Below, in pieces: positions 34,078-42,343 of a DNA stretch of 64,000 bases. Numbering within the stretch: position 1 is the stretch's first letter; each line of letters starts with the position of its first letter. The stretch is from the NCBI RefSeq assembly GCF_028369105.1, contig NZ_JAQNDO010000001.1, forward strand, positions 7,286,501-7,350,500, read 5' to 3'. Made by a program: the position numbers and the translations under genes. Below the pieces are notes generated by a model that did no database searches, had not been told where the DNA came from, and saw only the letters and a list, made by a program, of their open reading frames with translations. The stretch comes from Polyangium mundeleinium. Lineage in GTDB: Bacteria; Myxococcota_A; Polyangia; Polyangiales; Polyangiaceae.

Positions 34078-35460
34078 TCAAAGCTTGATGGCCCAGAGCT
34101 TGGCGCTGGCCTTCGGCAGGAACAACACGACGCCCCATTCCGCGATGTAGGTCAGCTCGTACGTCAGCGCGGGCGAGGGCATCCCCGAGGGCGGGCGCGT
34201 CTCTCGCGTGGACGACAGCACATAGGGGTCCTCCTCGGTGCCGGCGCCGCTCTTGGGCTCGAGATCGACGCGGAAGAACGCATCACGATCCGCGTCGACG
34301 CCGTAGTTCCAGAAATTCAGCTTCGACCCGTCATAAAAGACCGGAATGCCCTCCTGCTTCGGGGAGAATTCGGGCCAGCTCGGCAGATCGCCGGTGAGCT
34401 TCAACTGCTCGACCGCGCGCGTCGCCTTGTCAATGCGCCAGCCACGCGTGGTGGTCGCGGTGCCGCCGGATTTCGTCGGGGTGAAGACATAGACGTACGG
34501 CCCGCCGATCACGATCGAGGAGTCGCCGAGCACCTCCCACTTGGCGCTCACCACGTTCTCGACCGTGTGCGTGGCGGGATCCATCTCCAGCACGCAGTTG
34601 CGCCAATTCAATCCGGCATCCCCGGGGACGAGCGTCGTCCACGCCTTGCCGGTCGCCGGATCGTTGGCCGTCCGCGTGCCCGCTTGGAGCACGACCTCGC
34701 CGTAGTTGGGGTTGAACTTGACGAGCTGCGGCCCGTACGTGTCCTTGTCGAGGTAGCTCCACGTTCCGCTCCCCACGTCGGCGTCGCGCACGGGGCCGTA
34801 GTGCAAGATCACCTTGCCGTTGGCGAAGCTCATCGCGGAATAGGTGTGGCTCGACTGGGGCGCGGCGAAGGGCGCCGCGTAAGGCAGGTCGGCGGCATCC
34901 GTCAGCGTCGCTGCGGTCTGGAAAAACCCGTTCGTCGCGCCGGAGGGATACACGATGGGGGAGTTCGGCGCGGTGTAGGCCGGTGGATACGCGGAGGGCG
35001 GCGTCGGCGGCACGACGATGCTGTACTTCAGCGTCGCCGCGTCGAGCTTGAAGACGGCGTTGACGCTGCCGTCGCTATGACCTCCACCGAAGAGGTAAAA
35101 CGCCTTGCCCGCGTGATCGAACACCGGATTGCAGTACGCGTCGCGCACGGCCCCGATGGGCCCCGAGCCGACGTACCCCGTCTTCGGCGCGAGGTTTTCG
35201 GCGGCCCACGCCTCGAAGGGCTCGGAGCCCGCGAGCTCGGTCCAGCCGCCGTCCGCGGGCAGCTCCGTGGCCCAGCCGGGCGCGGGCACGCCGCCGCTGC
35301 CGCCGCTCGCCGAGGACGAGGACGAGCCGCCGCCGCCCCCGCCCCCCGTCGCCGAGGACGACGCCGCGCCGCCCCCGCCCGTGCCGGCGTCCCCTCCTTC
35401 GCCGCACGCGGCGAGCAGCGCGGCGGCAAACACCATCCCGATTCCCATCGAGTGTTTCAT
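34078..35460 (-). CDS. Surface lipoprotein, propeller-like
   Basis: This 460-residue lipoprotein has lipobox LLAAC (Cys19) followed by a 40-residue Gly/Ser-rich linker. The mature part has repeated segments of Kelch/galactose-oxidase flavour ('KAFYLFGGGHSDGSVNAVFK', 'SYLDKDTYGPQLVKFNPNYG', 'IVIGGPYVYVFTPTKSGG'). These suggest a beta-propeller with a possible carbohydrate or metal site, but no catalytic signature was found. It is a single gene, convergent with the TetR gene. Confidence 0.85.
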   Translation of the reverse strand: MKHSMGIGMVFAAALLAACGEGGDAGTGGGGAASSSATGGGGGGGSSSSSASGGSGGVPAPGWATELPADGGWTELAGSEPFEAWAAENLAPKTGYVGSGPIGAVRDAYCNPVFDHAGKAFYLFGGGHSDGSVNAVFKLDAATLKYSIVVPPTPPSAYPPAYTAPNSPIVYPSGATNGFFQTAATLTDAADLPYAAPFAAPQSSHTYSAMSFANGKVILHYGPVRDADVGSGTWSYLDKDTYGPQLVKFNPNYGEVVLQAGTRTANDPATGKAWTTLVPGDAGLNWRNCVLEMDPATHTVENVVSAKWEVLGDSSIVIGGPYVYVFTPTKSGGTATTTRGWRIDKATRAVEQLKLTGDLPSWPEFSPKQEGIPVFYDGSKLNFWNYGVDADRDAFFRVDLEPKSGAGTEEDPYVLSSTRETRPPSGMPSPALTYELTYIAEWGVVLFLPKASAKLWAIKL

Positions 35461-35537
35461 CGATTCTCATTCTCCAGGCAAGCGTTTCCCGTGGAGAAGT
35501 GGGAATATCGATTCACAGGTCGTATGACAAGGGGAAT

Positions 35538-36536
35538 CTAGGGACGCGACTTTGGGCCCGGCGCCGCTCCATTCACCTCCCGCAAGAAGTTTGCAAGCTC
35601 GGCGTTGAACCGCTCCCGGGCCTCGTAGAACGGAGCATGCCCCACGCCTTCATAGAGCGAGAGCCGCGCGCCGCGGACGAGCGACGCCGTGCGTGTCGCC
35701 ATCGCAACCTTCGCGTGCCGGTCCTCCGCGCCATGAATCACGAGCGCGGGGACCGAAAGCGCCCGCAACGCCTCGTCGGCGCCGTCGAGCGGAATGTGCC
35801 CGACGGCGACCTGCACAGAGGCGGGCACCATGGCATTGTACGCGAGCATCGTCTCGAACGCCGCGGGCGGCGGCGGGACGACGAAGCAATCGCGGAGGAA
35901 TTGCCGCATGGCCCCGAGCCTCGTGGACAGGTCCTCGGACGTGAGCGGTGGCATCTCGCCGAGCAACGCGCGATCGAGGCGCGTCACCGCGTCCACGAAC
36001 ACGACGCCGCCGAGCGCATCGTCTCCATGCGCCCGCAAATAATCGAGGATCACCACACCCCCGAGCGACCATCCGACGACGACGGGGCGTTTCAAGCCCG
36101 CGCCCTCGATCACGGCCCGGAGCTCGTCCCCCCAGCGTCGGTCCTCCTCATAATACTTCGCCTCGACGGGCTTGTCCGAGACGCCGTGGCCGCGCAGATC
36201 GTAGGTGACGATCCGGAAATCGTTCGCGAGGCGGCTCTGAATTTGCGGCGCCCACGCGAGGTGGCTCTGCGAGAGGCCGTGAATGAAGAGGACCTCGGGG
36301 CCTTCGGGGTGGCCCCATTCCTGCACGGCGATGGAAAGCCCGTCCGGCGTCTTCACGTGGATCTGTCGGGCCGGCGGCAGGCGCCCCGCCTCGGGGGCGG
36401 CGTGCTCGGCCCCTGCGTCCTGCCCCGTCGCGCTCGGCTCCGGAGGCCGCGCCGCCCCGCAACCTGCGACCATCACGAGCACCCCAAACGTGAGCGCCCC
36501 GGCCCGCGGGCGCCGCATCTCCGCTGCATTCTTCAT
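35538..36536 (-). CDS. Alpha/beta-hydrolase lipoprotein
   Basis: A 332-residue secreted hydrolase with signal peptide and lipobox MVAGC, then an alpha/beta-hydrolase fold. Motifs: oxyanion loop 'LFIHGLSQSHLAW', 'IVTYDLRGHGVSDKP', nucleophile elbow 'VVGWSLGGVVILDYL', acid in 'VIHGAEDRHAKVAM' and His in 'YEGVGHAPFYEARERF'. The triad is intact. The ATG at 36536 is preferred because GGAGG stands 8 nt before it. It is divergent from a LysR gene 74 bp away, which is the likely regulator. Confidence 0.92.
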   Translation of the reverse strand: MKNAAEMRRPRAGALTFGVLVMVAGCGAARPPEPSATGQDAGAEHAAPEAGRLPPARQIHVKTPDGLSIAVQEWGHPEGPEVLFIHGLSQSHLAWAPQIQSRLANDFRIVTYDLRGHGVSDKPVEAKYYEEDRRWGDELRAVIEGAGLKRPVVVGWSLGGVVILDYLRAHGDDALGGVVFVDAVTRLDRALLGEMPPLTSEDLSTRLGAMRQFLRDCFVVPPPPAAFETMLAYNAMVPASVQVAVGHIPLDGADEALRALSVPALVIHGAEDRHAKVAMATRTASLVRGARLSLYEGVGHAPFYEARERFNAELANFLREVNGAAPGPKSRP

Positions 36537-36610
36537 CGAGAGCACCTCCGACGTGTGTCGAGGGGCTTGACGTAGGCGCTCCGCTCGGATGAATCCAACC
36601 GATAGGGCGC

Positions 36611-37537
36611 ATGACGATCATCGATCACACGCATCTGGCGCGGCTCGACCTCAACCTGCTCGTGGCCTTTGATGCGCTCTTGACGGAGCGCCACGTGACG
36701 CGGGCGGCCGCGCGGCTCGGGCTCAGCCAGTCGGCCATGAGCCACAACCTCGCGCGCCTGCGGGACCTCTTTGGCGACGAGCTCTTCGTGCGCGCCGAGG
36801 GCGGCATGCAACCCACGCCGCGCGCGCAGGAGCTTTCGGCCGAGGTCCACGCCGCGCTCGCCGGAATCCAGGCGACCCTGCTTTCGAGGGCGCCCTTTGA
36901 TCCCGCGCGGGACGAGCGGCACTTCCGCATCGCCGTCCACGACGACATGGAGATCGCGCTCCTGCCGCCGCTGCTCGTGCACCTCGAGGGCTTGGGCTCG
37001 AAGGTCCGGATCGACATCCGCCCCTTCGCGCCGGCCGAGGTCCCCGACATGCTCGACGCGGCCGAGCTCGACCTCGCGATCGGCGTCTTCAGCGAAGGCC
37101 GCACACACCACAAGCGCCGCGTCATCTGCACGGGCGATACGTACCTCTGCCTCTTCGACCCCCGCGAGCACGACCCGTCCTTGCCCATGACGGCCGAGCG
37201 TTACGCGGCGATCCCGCACGTGCGAATCTCGTCCCGCGCGGCGCTGGAGGACAGCATCGACGCGGCGCTCGCAAAGCATCGATGGAAGCGGCGTATCGCC
37301 GTGAGCACGCCCCACGCAGTGGGCGTCCCCTACCTGCTGCGCCGGCTCCGCGCCGTGGCGACGTTGCGCCGGAGCGTGGCGCTGGCCGCGGCCGAGACGC
37401 TGGGCCTGTCGACGGCGGACGTCCCGATCACGCTCCCCAAATCCGGGATCTCGATGCTGTGGCACGCATCCTTCGACCCCGACCCGGCGCATCGATGGTT
37501 GCGCGAGGAGATTCTCCGAATCGCACGCGAGCTCTGA
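36611..37537 (+). CDS. LysR-family regulator (NodD/LeuO-like)
   Basis: A 308-residue LysR regulator. The N-terminus 'HLARLDLNLLVAFDALLTER' with 'HVTRAAARLGLSQSAMSHNL' is typical of the NodD/SyrM/LeuO branch. The effector domain includes 'FRIAVHDDMEIALLPPLL', 'ELDLAIGVFSEGRTHHKRR' and 'RRLRAVATLRRSVALAA'. It is divergently arranged with the alpha/beta-hydrolase lipoprotein gene, the normal layout for LysR autoregulation plus target control. Confidence 0.93.
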   Translation: MTIIDHTHLARLDLNLLVAFDALLTERHVTRAAARLGLSQSAMSHNLARLRDLFGDELFVRAEGGMQPTPRAQELSAEVHAALAGIQATLLSRAPFDPARDERHFRIAVHDDMEIALLPPLLVHLEGLGSKVRIDIRPFAPAEVPDMLDAAELDLAIGVFSEGRTHHKRRVICTGDTYLCLFDPREHDPSLPMTAERYAAIPHVRISSRAALEDSIDAALAKHRWKRRIAVSTPHAVGVPYLLRRLRAVATLRRSVALAAAETLGLSTADVPITLPKSGISMLWHASFDPDPAHRWLREEILRIAREL

Positions 37538-37579
37538 GAGGGTGTTCCGCAGGCAGCGCGATCGGTGGTATGGGAGCCC

Positions 37580-38113
37580 ATGCGAACGTTTTTTGCTTTT
37601 GCTCTGATCACGGCCACGTTCGCCGTCGCCTGCGGCCCCACGGTGGAGGACCCGAATCCGTCGGGCAGCGGCGGTTCGGCGGCGAGCTCGACGAGCGCGA
37701 CGGGCACGGGCGGCGGCGGCGGCGGGACGGTCTGTGTTCCCGGCTCGACCACCTCGTGCACCTGCCACGCGGTGAACCCGCCGGGCATCGCGTGGTGCCT
37801 CGACGACGGCAGTGGCTTTGGTCCTTGCAAGGCGGAGCTCGGGGGCGCCGAGTGCACGTGTCCCGCGGGGCGCAGCGACGGGTGTTGCCTGGGGGGCGGC
37901 ATCTGCTGTCCGTGCGTACAAGGCTGCGATCTGGCCAAGGACGACCCCACGACGGACGCGTTCATCACCTGCGCCTGCGCGGCAGGCGTGTGCGCCGACG
38001 CGTGCAAGGTGGAGTGCGCCGGCGAGGGAATCACGGGGGATTGCACGCCATGCGCGCAGCAGGCGGCGATGGGCGCGTGCAAGGCGGAGTACGAGGCCTG
38101 CGGCGGGACGTGA
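37580..38113 (+). CDS. Cys-rich lipoprotein
   Basis: This 177-residue lipoprotein has lipobox FAVAC (Cys17), a Gly/Ser/Ala spacer to about residue 45, then about 24 cysteines in 130 residues ('TSCTCHAVNPPG', 'GCCLGGGICCPCVQGCDLA'). The even cysteine-rich pattern suggests a disulphide-stabilised surface domain; no family is recognised. It is 42 bp downstream of the LysR gene on the same strand. Confidence 0.8.
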   Translation: MRTFFAFALITATFAVACGPTVEDPNPSGSGGSAASSTSATGTGGGGGGTVCVPGSTTSCTCHAVNPPGIAWCLDDGSGFGPCKAELGGAECTCPAGRSDGCCLGGGICCPCVQGCDLAKDDPTTDAFITCACAAGVCADACKVECAGEGITGDCTPCAQQAAMGACKAEYEACGGT

Positions 38114-38232
38114 GCCTCGGCCACGTTTCGTGACCGTCGCAGGATCGTCAACTTGACCGCGCATCCTCGCGCCCCGACGTGATCGGCGTGTCCACGAAGG
38201 CAGCACGAATGCGATCCATGACGAGGAAAACC

Positions 38233-39444
38233 ATGAAAACATCGAGCATCGAAACGCGTACGGCCCTCCTCGGACTCTTCCTCTCGGCCTTGTTGGCGGG
38301 CTGCGGCGATGGCGGGAGCCCTCGTCCTCCCGCGACGACCACGCCCGCGCCCTGGAAAACGTTGCACGGCGAGGCGCCCCTCGTGACAGGCCATCGGGGA
38401 GCCTCCGGGTACCTGCCCGAGCACACGCTCGAGAGCTACACGCTGGCCATCGAGCAAGGCGCCGATTTCATCGAGCCCGACCTCGTCGCCACGAAAGACG
38501 GCCACCTCGTCGCGCGCCACGAGCCCGAGATCGGATCGACGACCGACGTCGCCTCCAAGCCCGAATTCGCAGACCGGAAGACGACAAAGACCGTCGACGG
38601 CGTCCCCGTGGAAGGTTATTTCGCGAGCGATTTCACGCTGGCGGAGATCAAGCAACTCCGCGCCGTGCAGCCGCGCAGCTACCGGCCGCAAGAGCACAAC
38701 GGCAAGTACGAGATCCCGACGCTCGAAGAAGTCATCGCGCTCGCCAAGGCGAAGTCCGAGGAGACCGGGCGCGTGATCGGCATCTACCCGGAGACGAAGC
38801 ACCCCACCTACCACGAAGACCTCGGCCTCCCGCTCGAAGACAAACTCCTCGCCACCCTCGAACAAGCCAAGCTCACAGGCCCCGACGCGAAGGTGATCAT
38901 CCAGTCCTTCGAGGTCGCAAACCTGCAATACCTGCGGCAAAAGACCTCGTTGCCCCTGGTGCAGCTCATCGACGCGGACGGCGTCGCGCTGGACGGATCC
39001 ATCACGCTCGCACCGCCCTACGACAAGCCGTACGATTTCGCCAAGAAGAACGACCCGCGCACCTTCGCAGACCTGCTCACCGACGAAGGTCTCGCATTCC
39101 TCGCGGGGTATGCCGACGGCGTGTCGCCATGGAAGCGGTACATCGTGTCGGTGCAAGGCGTAGACGCCAACAACGACGGCGACGCCGACGACGTCAACGG
39201 CGATGGCAACGTGGACGACGCCGATCGAAAATCACTGGCACCGACGGATCTCGTCGCACGCGCGCACGCCAAAGGCCTCTTCGTGCACACGTGGACGTTC
39301 CGCAGCGAAGGCATGTTCCTCGCCGGAGACTACGAAGCCACCCCAGCAAGCGAATACGATGTCTTCTACCGCCTCGGCATCGACGGCGTCTTCAGCGATT
39401 TCCCCGACGAAGCCGTCAAGGCACGCGCCCGTCTGAGCCCGTGA
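38233..39444 (+). CDS. Glycerophosphodiester phosphodiesterase lipoprotein (GlpQ type)
   Basis: A 403-residue secreted phosphodiesterase. Signal peptide with lipobox LLAGC; ATG at 38233 follows GAGG. Catalytic GDPD motifs: 'VTGHRGASGYLPEHTLESY' (His, Arg, Glu), 'IEPDLVATKDGHLVARHEP' (Glu, Asp, second His), and 'TWTFRSEGMFL' near the end. It resembles periplasmic GlpQ in length, which releases sn-glycerol-3-phosphate and an alcohol from deacylated phospholipids with Ca2+. A calcium-loop-like insert 'DANNDGDADDVNGDGNVDD' (about 315-333) resembles dockerin/EF-hand repeats and is unusual in this family. Confidence 0.94.
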   Translation: MKTSSIETRTALLGLFLSALLAGCGDGGSPRPPATTTPAPWKTLHGEAPLVTGHRGASGYLPEHTLESYTLAIEQGADFIEPDLVATKDGHLVARHEPEIGSTTDVASKPEFADRKTTKTVDGVPVEGYFASDFTLAEIKQLRAVQPRSYRPQEHNGKYEIPTLEEVIALAKAKSEETGRVIGIYPETKHPTYHEDLGLPLEDKLLATLEQAKLTGPDAKVIIQSFEVANLQYLRQKTSLPLVQLIDADGVALDGSITLAPPYDKPYDFAKKNDPRTFADLLTDEGLAFLAGYADGVSPWKRYIVSVQGVDANNDGDADDVNGDGNVDDADRKSLAPTDLVARAHAKGLFVHTWTFRSEGMFLAGDYEATPASEYDVFYRLGIDGVFSDFPDEAVKARARLSP

Positions 39445-39449
39445 CTTGG

Positions 39450-39610
39450 AGCGTCGCGCCGGGGCGCTGCCCCGGGCCCCGCGGGGGCTGTTCGCCCAAA
39501 GGCCCGAACCAGGCACGGCCTGGACCGAGGCTGGAAGAACTGCGCGGTGCGCAGTTCTTCCAGCGGGCCGGTGGCAAGACCATGGAGGTACGTCTCAACC
39601 TGGCGACGCG
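39450..39610 (+). repeat. Dispersed palindromic repeat, half copy 2
   Basis: The segment starts with GC hairpin GGGGCGCTGCCCC and contains a perfect 15-bp stem with loop GGT at 39531-39563 (core GAAGAACTGCGC/GCGCAGTTCTTC). The order hairpin, GGGGCTGTTCGCCC, CCAGGC..GCCTGG, palindrome, GGCAAGACC matches the right half of the 46.3-46.65 kb element in reverse. It lies between the GlpQ gene and the intron fragment. Confidence 0.75.
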
Positions 39611-39807
39611 AACGCTGCCGATGAAAAGCGCATGCGTCCCACGATCCCTCCAAGGTTCGTTTCTGCGCGGCGGGGCATCGCAAAGGCAGTGCCATCACGT
39701 TTCTTCCGAGGATCCGCGAGCGAGCACGGACCAGGCTGTCCAGCGCATGGAGGGAGGTGTCCACGCGCTGGACAGCCAAGGTGGACGTCGCGCCGCGGGG
39801 GGTGTTT

Positions 39808-39882
39808 CACTGCGTAGCGCCGGGGTTTCACCCCGGACCCGACGAGGGGCTGTCCGCCCAAAGGCCCGGACCAGGGCCAGTA
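39808..39882 (+). repeat. Dispersed palindromic repeat, end fragment
   Basis: A hairpin GGGGTTTCACCCC followed by GAGGGGCTGTCCGCCC and GGACCAGG repeats the outer end of the dispersed element. It adjoins the point where similarity of the intron reverse transcriptase stops, so it probably marks the junction that truncated that gene. Confidence 0.55.
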
Positions 39883-39883
39883 C

Positions 39884-40542
39884 AGCTCGAAGCCGATCAC
39901 GAAGTCGTCCGCGTAGCGCGCGAGCGTGGTCTTGCCGCGCATCCGCGGTTTGACCTCCCGCTCGAACCATACGTCGAGCACGTGATGGAGATACACGTTG
40001 CCGAGCAGCGGCGACAGCACCGAACCCTGCACCGTCCCCGTATCTGGCTCGGATATCTCCGCGCCTTCGAGGACACCCACGTGCAAGCATTTGCCGACGA
40101 GTCGCAAGAGCTTCCCATCGGCTACCCGCGCCTGGAGCATCTCCATCAGCATCGTGCGGTCGATGCTGTGGTGGGTAGGGACGGGCCCTTGGTTTCCCTT
40201 GGGCTCGTCCCCCCTCGCAGAACCCGCCGTGCGGTTTTCCCGCAACGGGCTCCCCAGAGCAGTGTGCACCCTTCGGATCGGCTGATGACGGTAGGTCATT
40301 TCCTTCAGCCGCCCGTGCAGCACGCGCAGGTTGCTCGCAAGCTCCTGCCCGTACTGCTCTTTCGTGATGCCATCCACGCCCACGGCCGCATCCTTGCGGA
40401 TCCGGCCGAAAGCTCGCTCGAGCGCAGCCTCGTCGATGAGGTGCGCCAGCGAGAGGAGCTGCCCTTCCGGGTCGCGCTTCGCTCTCTCCGCTACCTTCAA
40501 AAGTCCCGGTGACATGGGCTCCGCCATCTTCGTAGCGGTCAT
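39884..40542 (-). pseudogene. ltrA: Group II intron reverse transcriptase remnant
   Basis: The minus-strand frame begins like a group II intron RT/maturase ('LLSLAHLIDEAALERAFGRI', 'AAVGVDGITKEQYGQELASN', 'LKEMTYRHQPIRRVH'). It then runs through about 30 residues of intron-RNA-like sequence ('SPLRENRTAGSARGDEPKGN') in place of the segment with the first catalytic Asp. RT similarity resumes at 'HHSIDRTMLMEMLQARVADG', 'TGTVQGSVLSPLLGNVYLHH' and 'LARYADDFVIGF' (YADD active site). The thumb, maturase and C-terminal domains are absent, replaced by dispersed-repeat sequence. It cannot be an active enzyme. Confidence 0.85.
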
Positions 40543-40649
40543 GTTTCCCTCCTGAAGATCACCACTGACACGGGCCCCCTTTGCTCGGCCGGCTCCGGCG
40601 CCACCCGTTACCCGGCTTCATCACGCACTGGAACCCCCTCTCACGGCTG

Positions 40650-40967
40650 CCCCTGCGTCTCCAAACGTCCCGACCCCCGCGCGTCGCCGTGACGCGTGCC
40701 CGTTCGAACGTTCGAACACCCTCGCGTCACGTTCTCCTCTGCGTCTCCAAACGCCCGAACACCCGCGCGCCATCGTGACGCGTGCCCGTTCGAACGTTCG
40801 AACACCCCCGCGTCACCGTCTCCCCTGCGTCTCCAAACGTTCGAACACCCCCGCGTCACGGTGACGCGTGCCCGTTCGAACGTTCGAACACCCACGCGTC
40901 ACCGTTTCCCGCGACCCCTCGAACGTTCCAACACCCGCGAGCGCCCGAAACCTGCTCGTCCTGCATG
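40650..40967 (+). repeat. 86-bp minisatellite array 2 with conserved flank
   Basis: The 86-bp unit of array 1 occurs here in the opposite orientation, with CGTGCCCGTTCGAACG starting at 40695, 40781 and 40867. Units contain CGTTCGAACGTTCGAACAC and GCGTCTCCAAACG. The flank CGCGAGCGCCCGAAACCTGCTC follows at about 40933, as beside array 1. The 40543-40649 stretch before it shows no gene. Relative to transcription, both arrays precede the next gene (here at 41085). Confidence 0.85.
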
Positions 40968-41084
40968 GTTGCTTCCGTCGGGCGCTCCGCGGGACCGCCG
41001 CCGCCCGTTCCTGGCGGCGCGTTGAACGGAGGGGTCCTTTTCGGGTAGGTTCGTCCCTCCCATGAAATGTCGACAGGGGGAGAC

Positions 41085-41471
41085 ATGAAAAAATCAGTGC
41101 CGGCCGCCAAGCCGGATGCCTACGTCGCGTCTCTCGAAGGCTGGCAGCGCACCTGCGTCGAGGGTCTTCGCGCCGCGGTGCGCGCAAGCGCCGAGCTCGA
41201 AGAGGTCATCAAGTGGGGGCACCTCGTGTATTTCTCGAAGGGGCCCGTCCTGCTCCTTCGCGCCGAACCCGCGCGCGTCCTGTTCGGCTTCTGGCGAGGA
41301 AAGCGCTTGCTCGACATCGAGCCGCGCTTGAAGCCGGGGGGCAAATACGAAATGGCCACGCTCGAGCTCCGCGAGGACACGTCCGTGAGCACGACGAAGG
41401 TGCGTCGCTTGACCAAAGCGGCCGTGGCGCTCAATGCCTCCCTCGGGGATCCGACGAAGGTGAGCAAGTAG
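41085..41471 (+). CDS. DUF1801-like (YdhG-type) protein
   Basis: This 128-residue protein resembles the DUF1801/YdhG fold: 'ASLEGWQRTCVEGLRAAVRA', the core 'ELEEVIKWGHLVYFSKGPVL', then 'RVLFGFWRGKRLLDIEPRLK'. The family is a small alpha/beta fold, frataxin-like in some members, of unknown biochemical role. The ATG at 41085 follows GGGGAG. It stands alone, downstream of the 86-bp array, and carries no signal peptide. Confidence 0.85.
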   Translation: MKKSVPAAKPDAYVASLEGWQRTCVEGLRAAVRASAELEEVIKWGHLVYFSKGPVLLLRAEPARVLFGFWRGKRLLDIEPRLKPGGKYEMATLELREDTSVSTTKVRRLTKAAVALNASLGDPTKVSK

Positions 41472-41554
41472 AGCGATCGGAACTCTCCCTGACGACCCGA
41501 GCGTGAAAGCAGCAAGCGAAGCCCGATGGCATCCCGCTTGCCAGGGTGCGTGGC

Positions 41555-42200
41555 ATGATCTCCACGACGGTCGGCTCCCGAGCGCTGTGCCTTGTCCTTC
41601 TCGCCTTCGGCGCGCTCTCTGCTTGCAACACGAGCGCGGATTCGAAACCGCCGAGCTCCGCTTCCCAAGCCGAAGCACGCGTTGCCACGGTCGACGCGTG
41701 CGCGGAGCGCGTGATCGCCGCCTTCGAAGCGCGGTCGGGCGACGCCCTCGCCGCCGCCGCCCATCCGGTGCGCGGAATACGCTTCACGCCCTTCGGCTTC
41801 GTGGACCCGGCAGAAGACGTGGTGCTCGACCCGAACGCGCTCCGCGGGGCGTTCGTCGACGACGCCGCGCGCGACTGGGGGCGCCCTGGCCGAGGACGAG
41901 GCGCGCATTCGGATGAAGCCGGCGGCCTACTTCGAACGATTCGTGCTCCATCCGGCATCGGGATGGGAGCCGGCCGCGGGGAGCGGCGCCGCGAGCCACG
42001 AGGCGGCCGCCTTCGACGTCGAGGCGCTCGCGTCCGACCTCGCCAAGACCTACCCGCAAGGCCGCGTGATCCAGCGCCGCTGCCCTCCGAGCACCACGGA
42101 CGACGCGGCGCACGACTGGGCCGTGCTCCGTGTCGTATGCGAAGTGTACGAGGGCGCGTGGTACGTGGTCGGCATCGTGCACAGCGAATGGACGCCGTGA
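41555..42200 (+). pseudogene. Lipoprotein gene broken by a one-base frameshift
   Basis: The gene starts as a lipoprotein (lipobox ALSAC, Cys24; 'VDACAERVIAAFEARSGDAL', 'PVRGIRFTPFGFVDPAEDVV'). Near 41876-41882 a run of G (TGGGGGCG) has one base too many. Removing one G continues the protein without interruption ('DWGALAEDEARIRMKPAAYF', 'YEGAWYVVGIVHSEWTP') to the stop at 42200, for about 214 residues. As given, the first frame reads on into the next gene. Either the gene is truly inactivated or the homopolymer was miscalled. The family is unknown; it resembles small exported proteins with an SH3/NTF2-like fold. Confidence 0.7.
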
Positions 42201-42343
42201 CCCCGTGCGCCGCGGCCCCTGCCCGCCCGTCGTGGAGGCGGCTTCGAGGTCGGCCCGCCCCGGAGGGTCTGCGCGAGACTTGCCTTTCCCGGTCTTTTCG
42301 GGCCTATCATGGTGGGCGCTGGTACCTGCGAAAGGGGAGCGCG

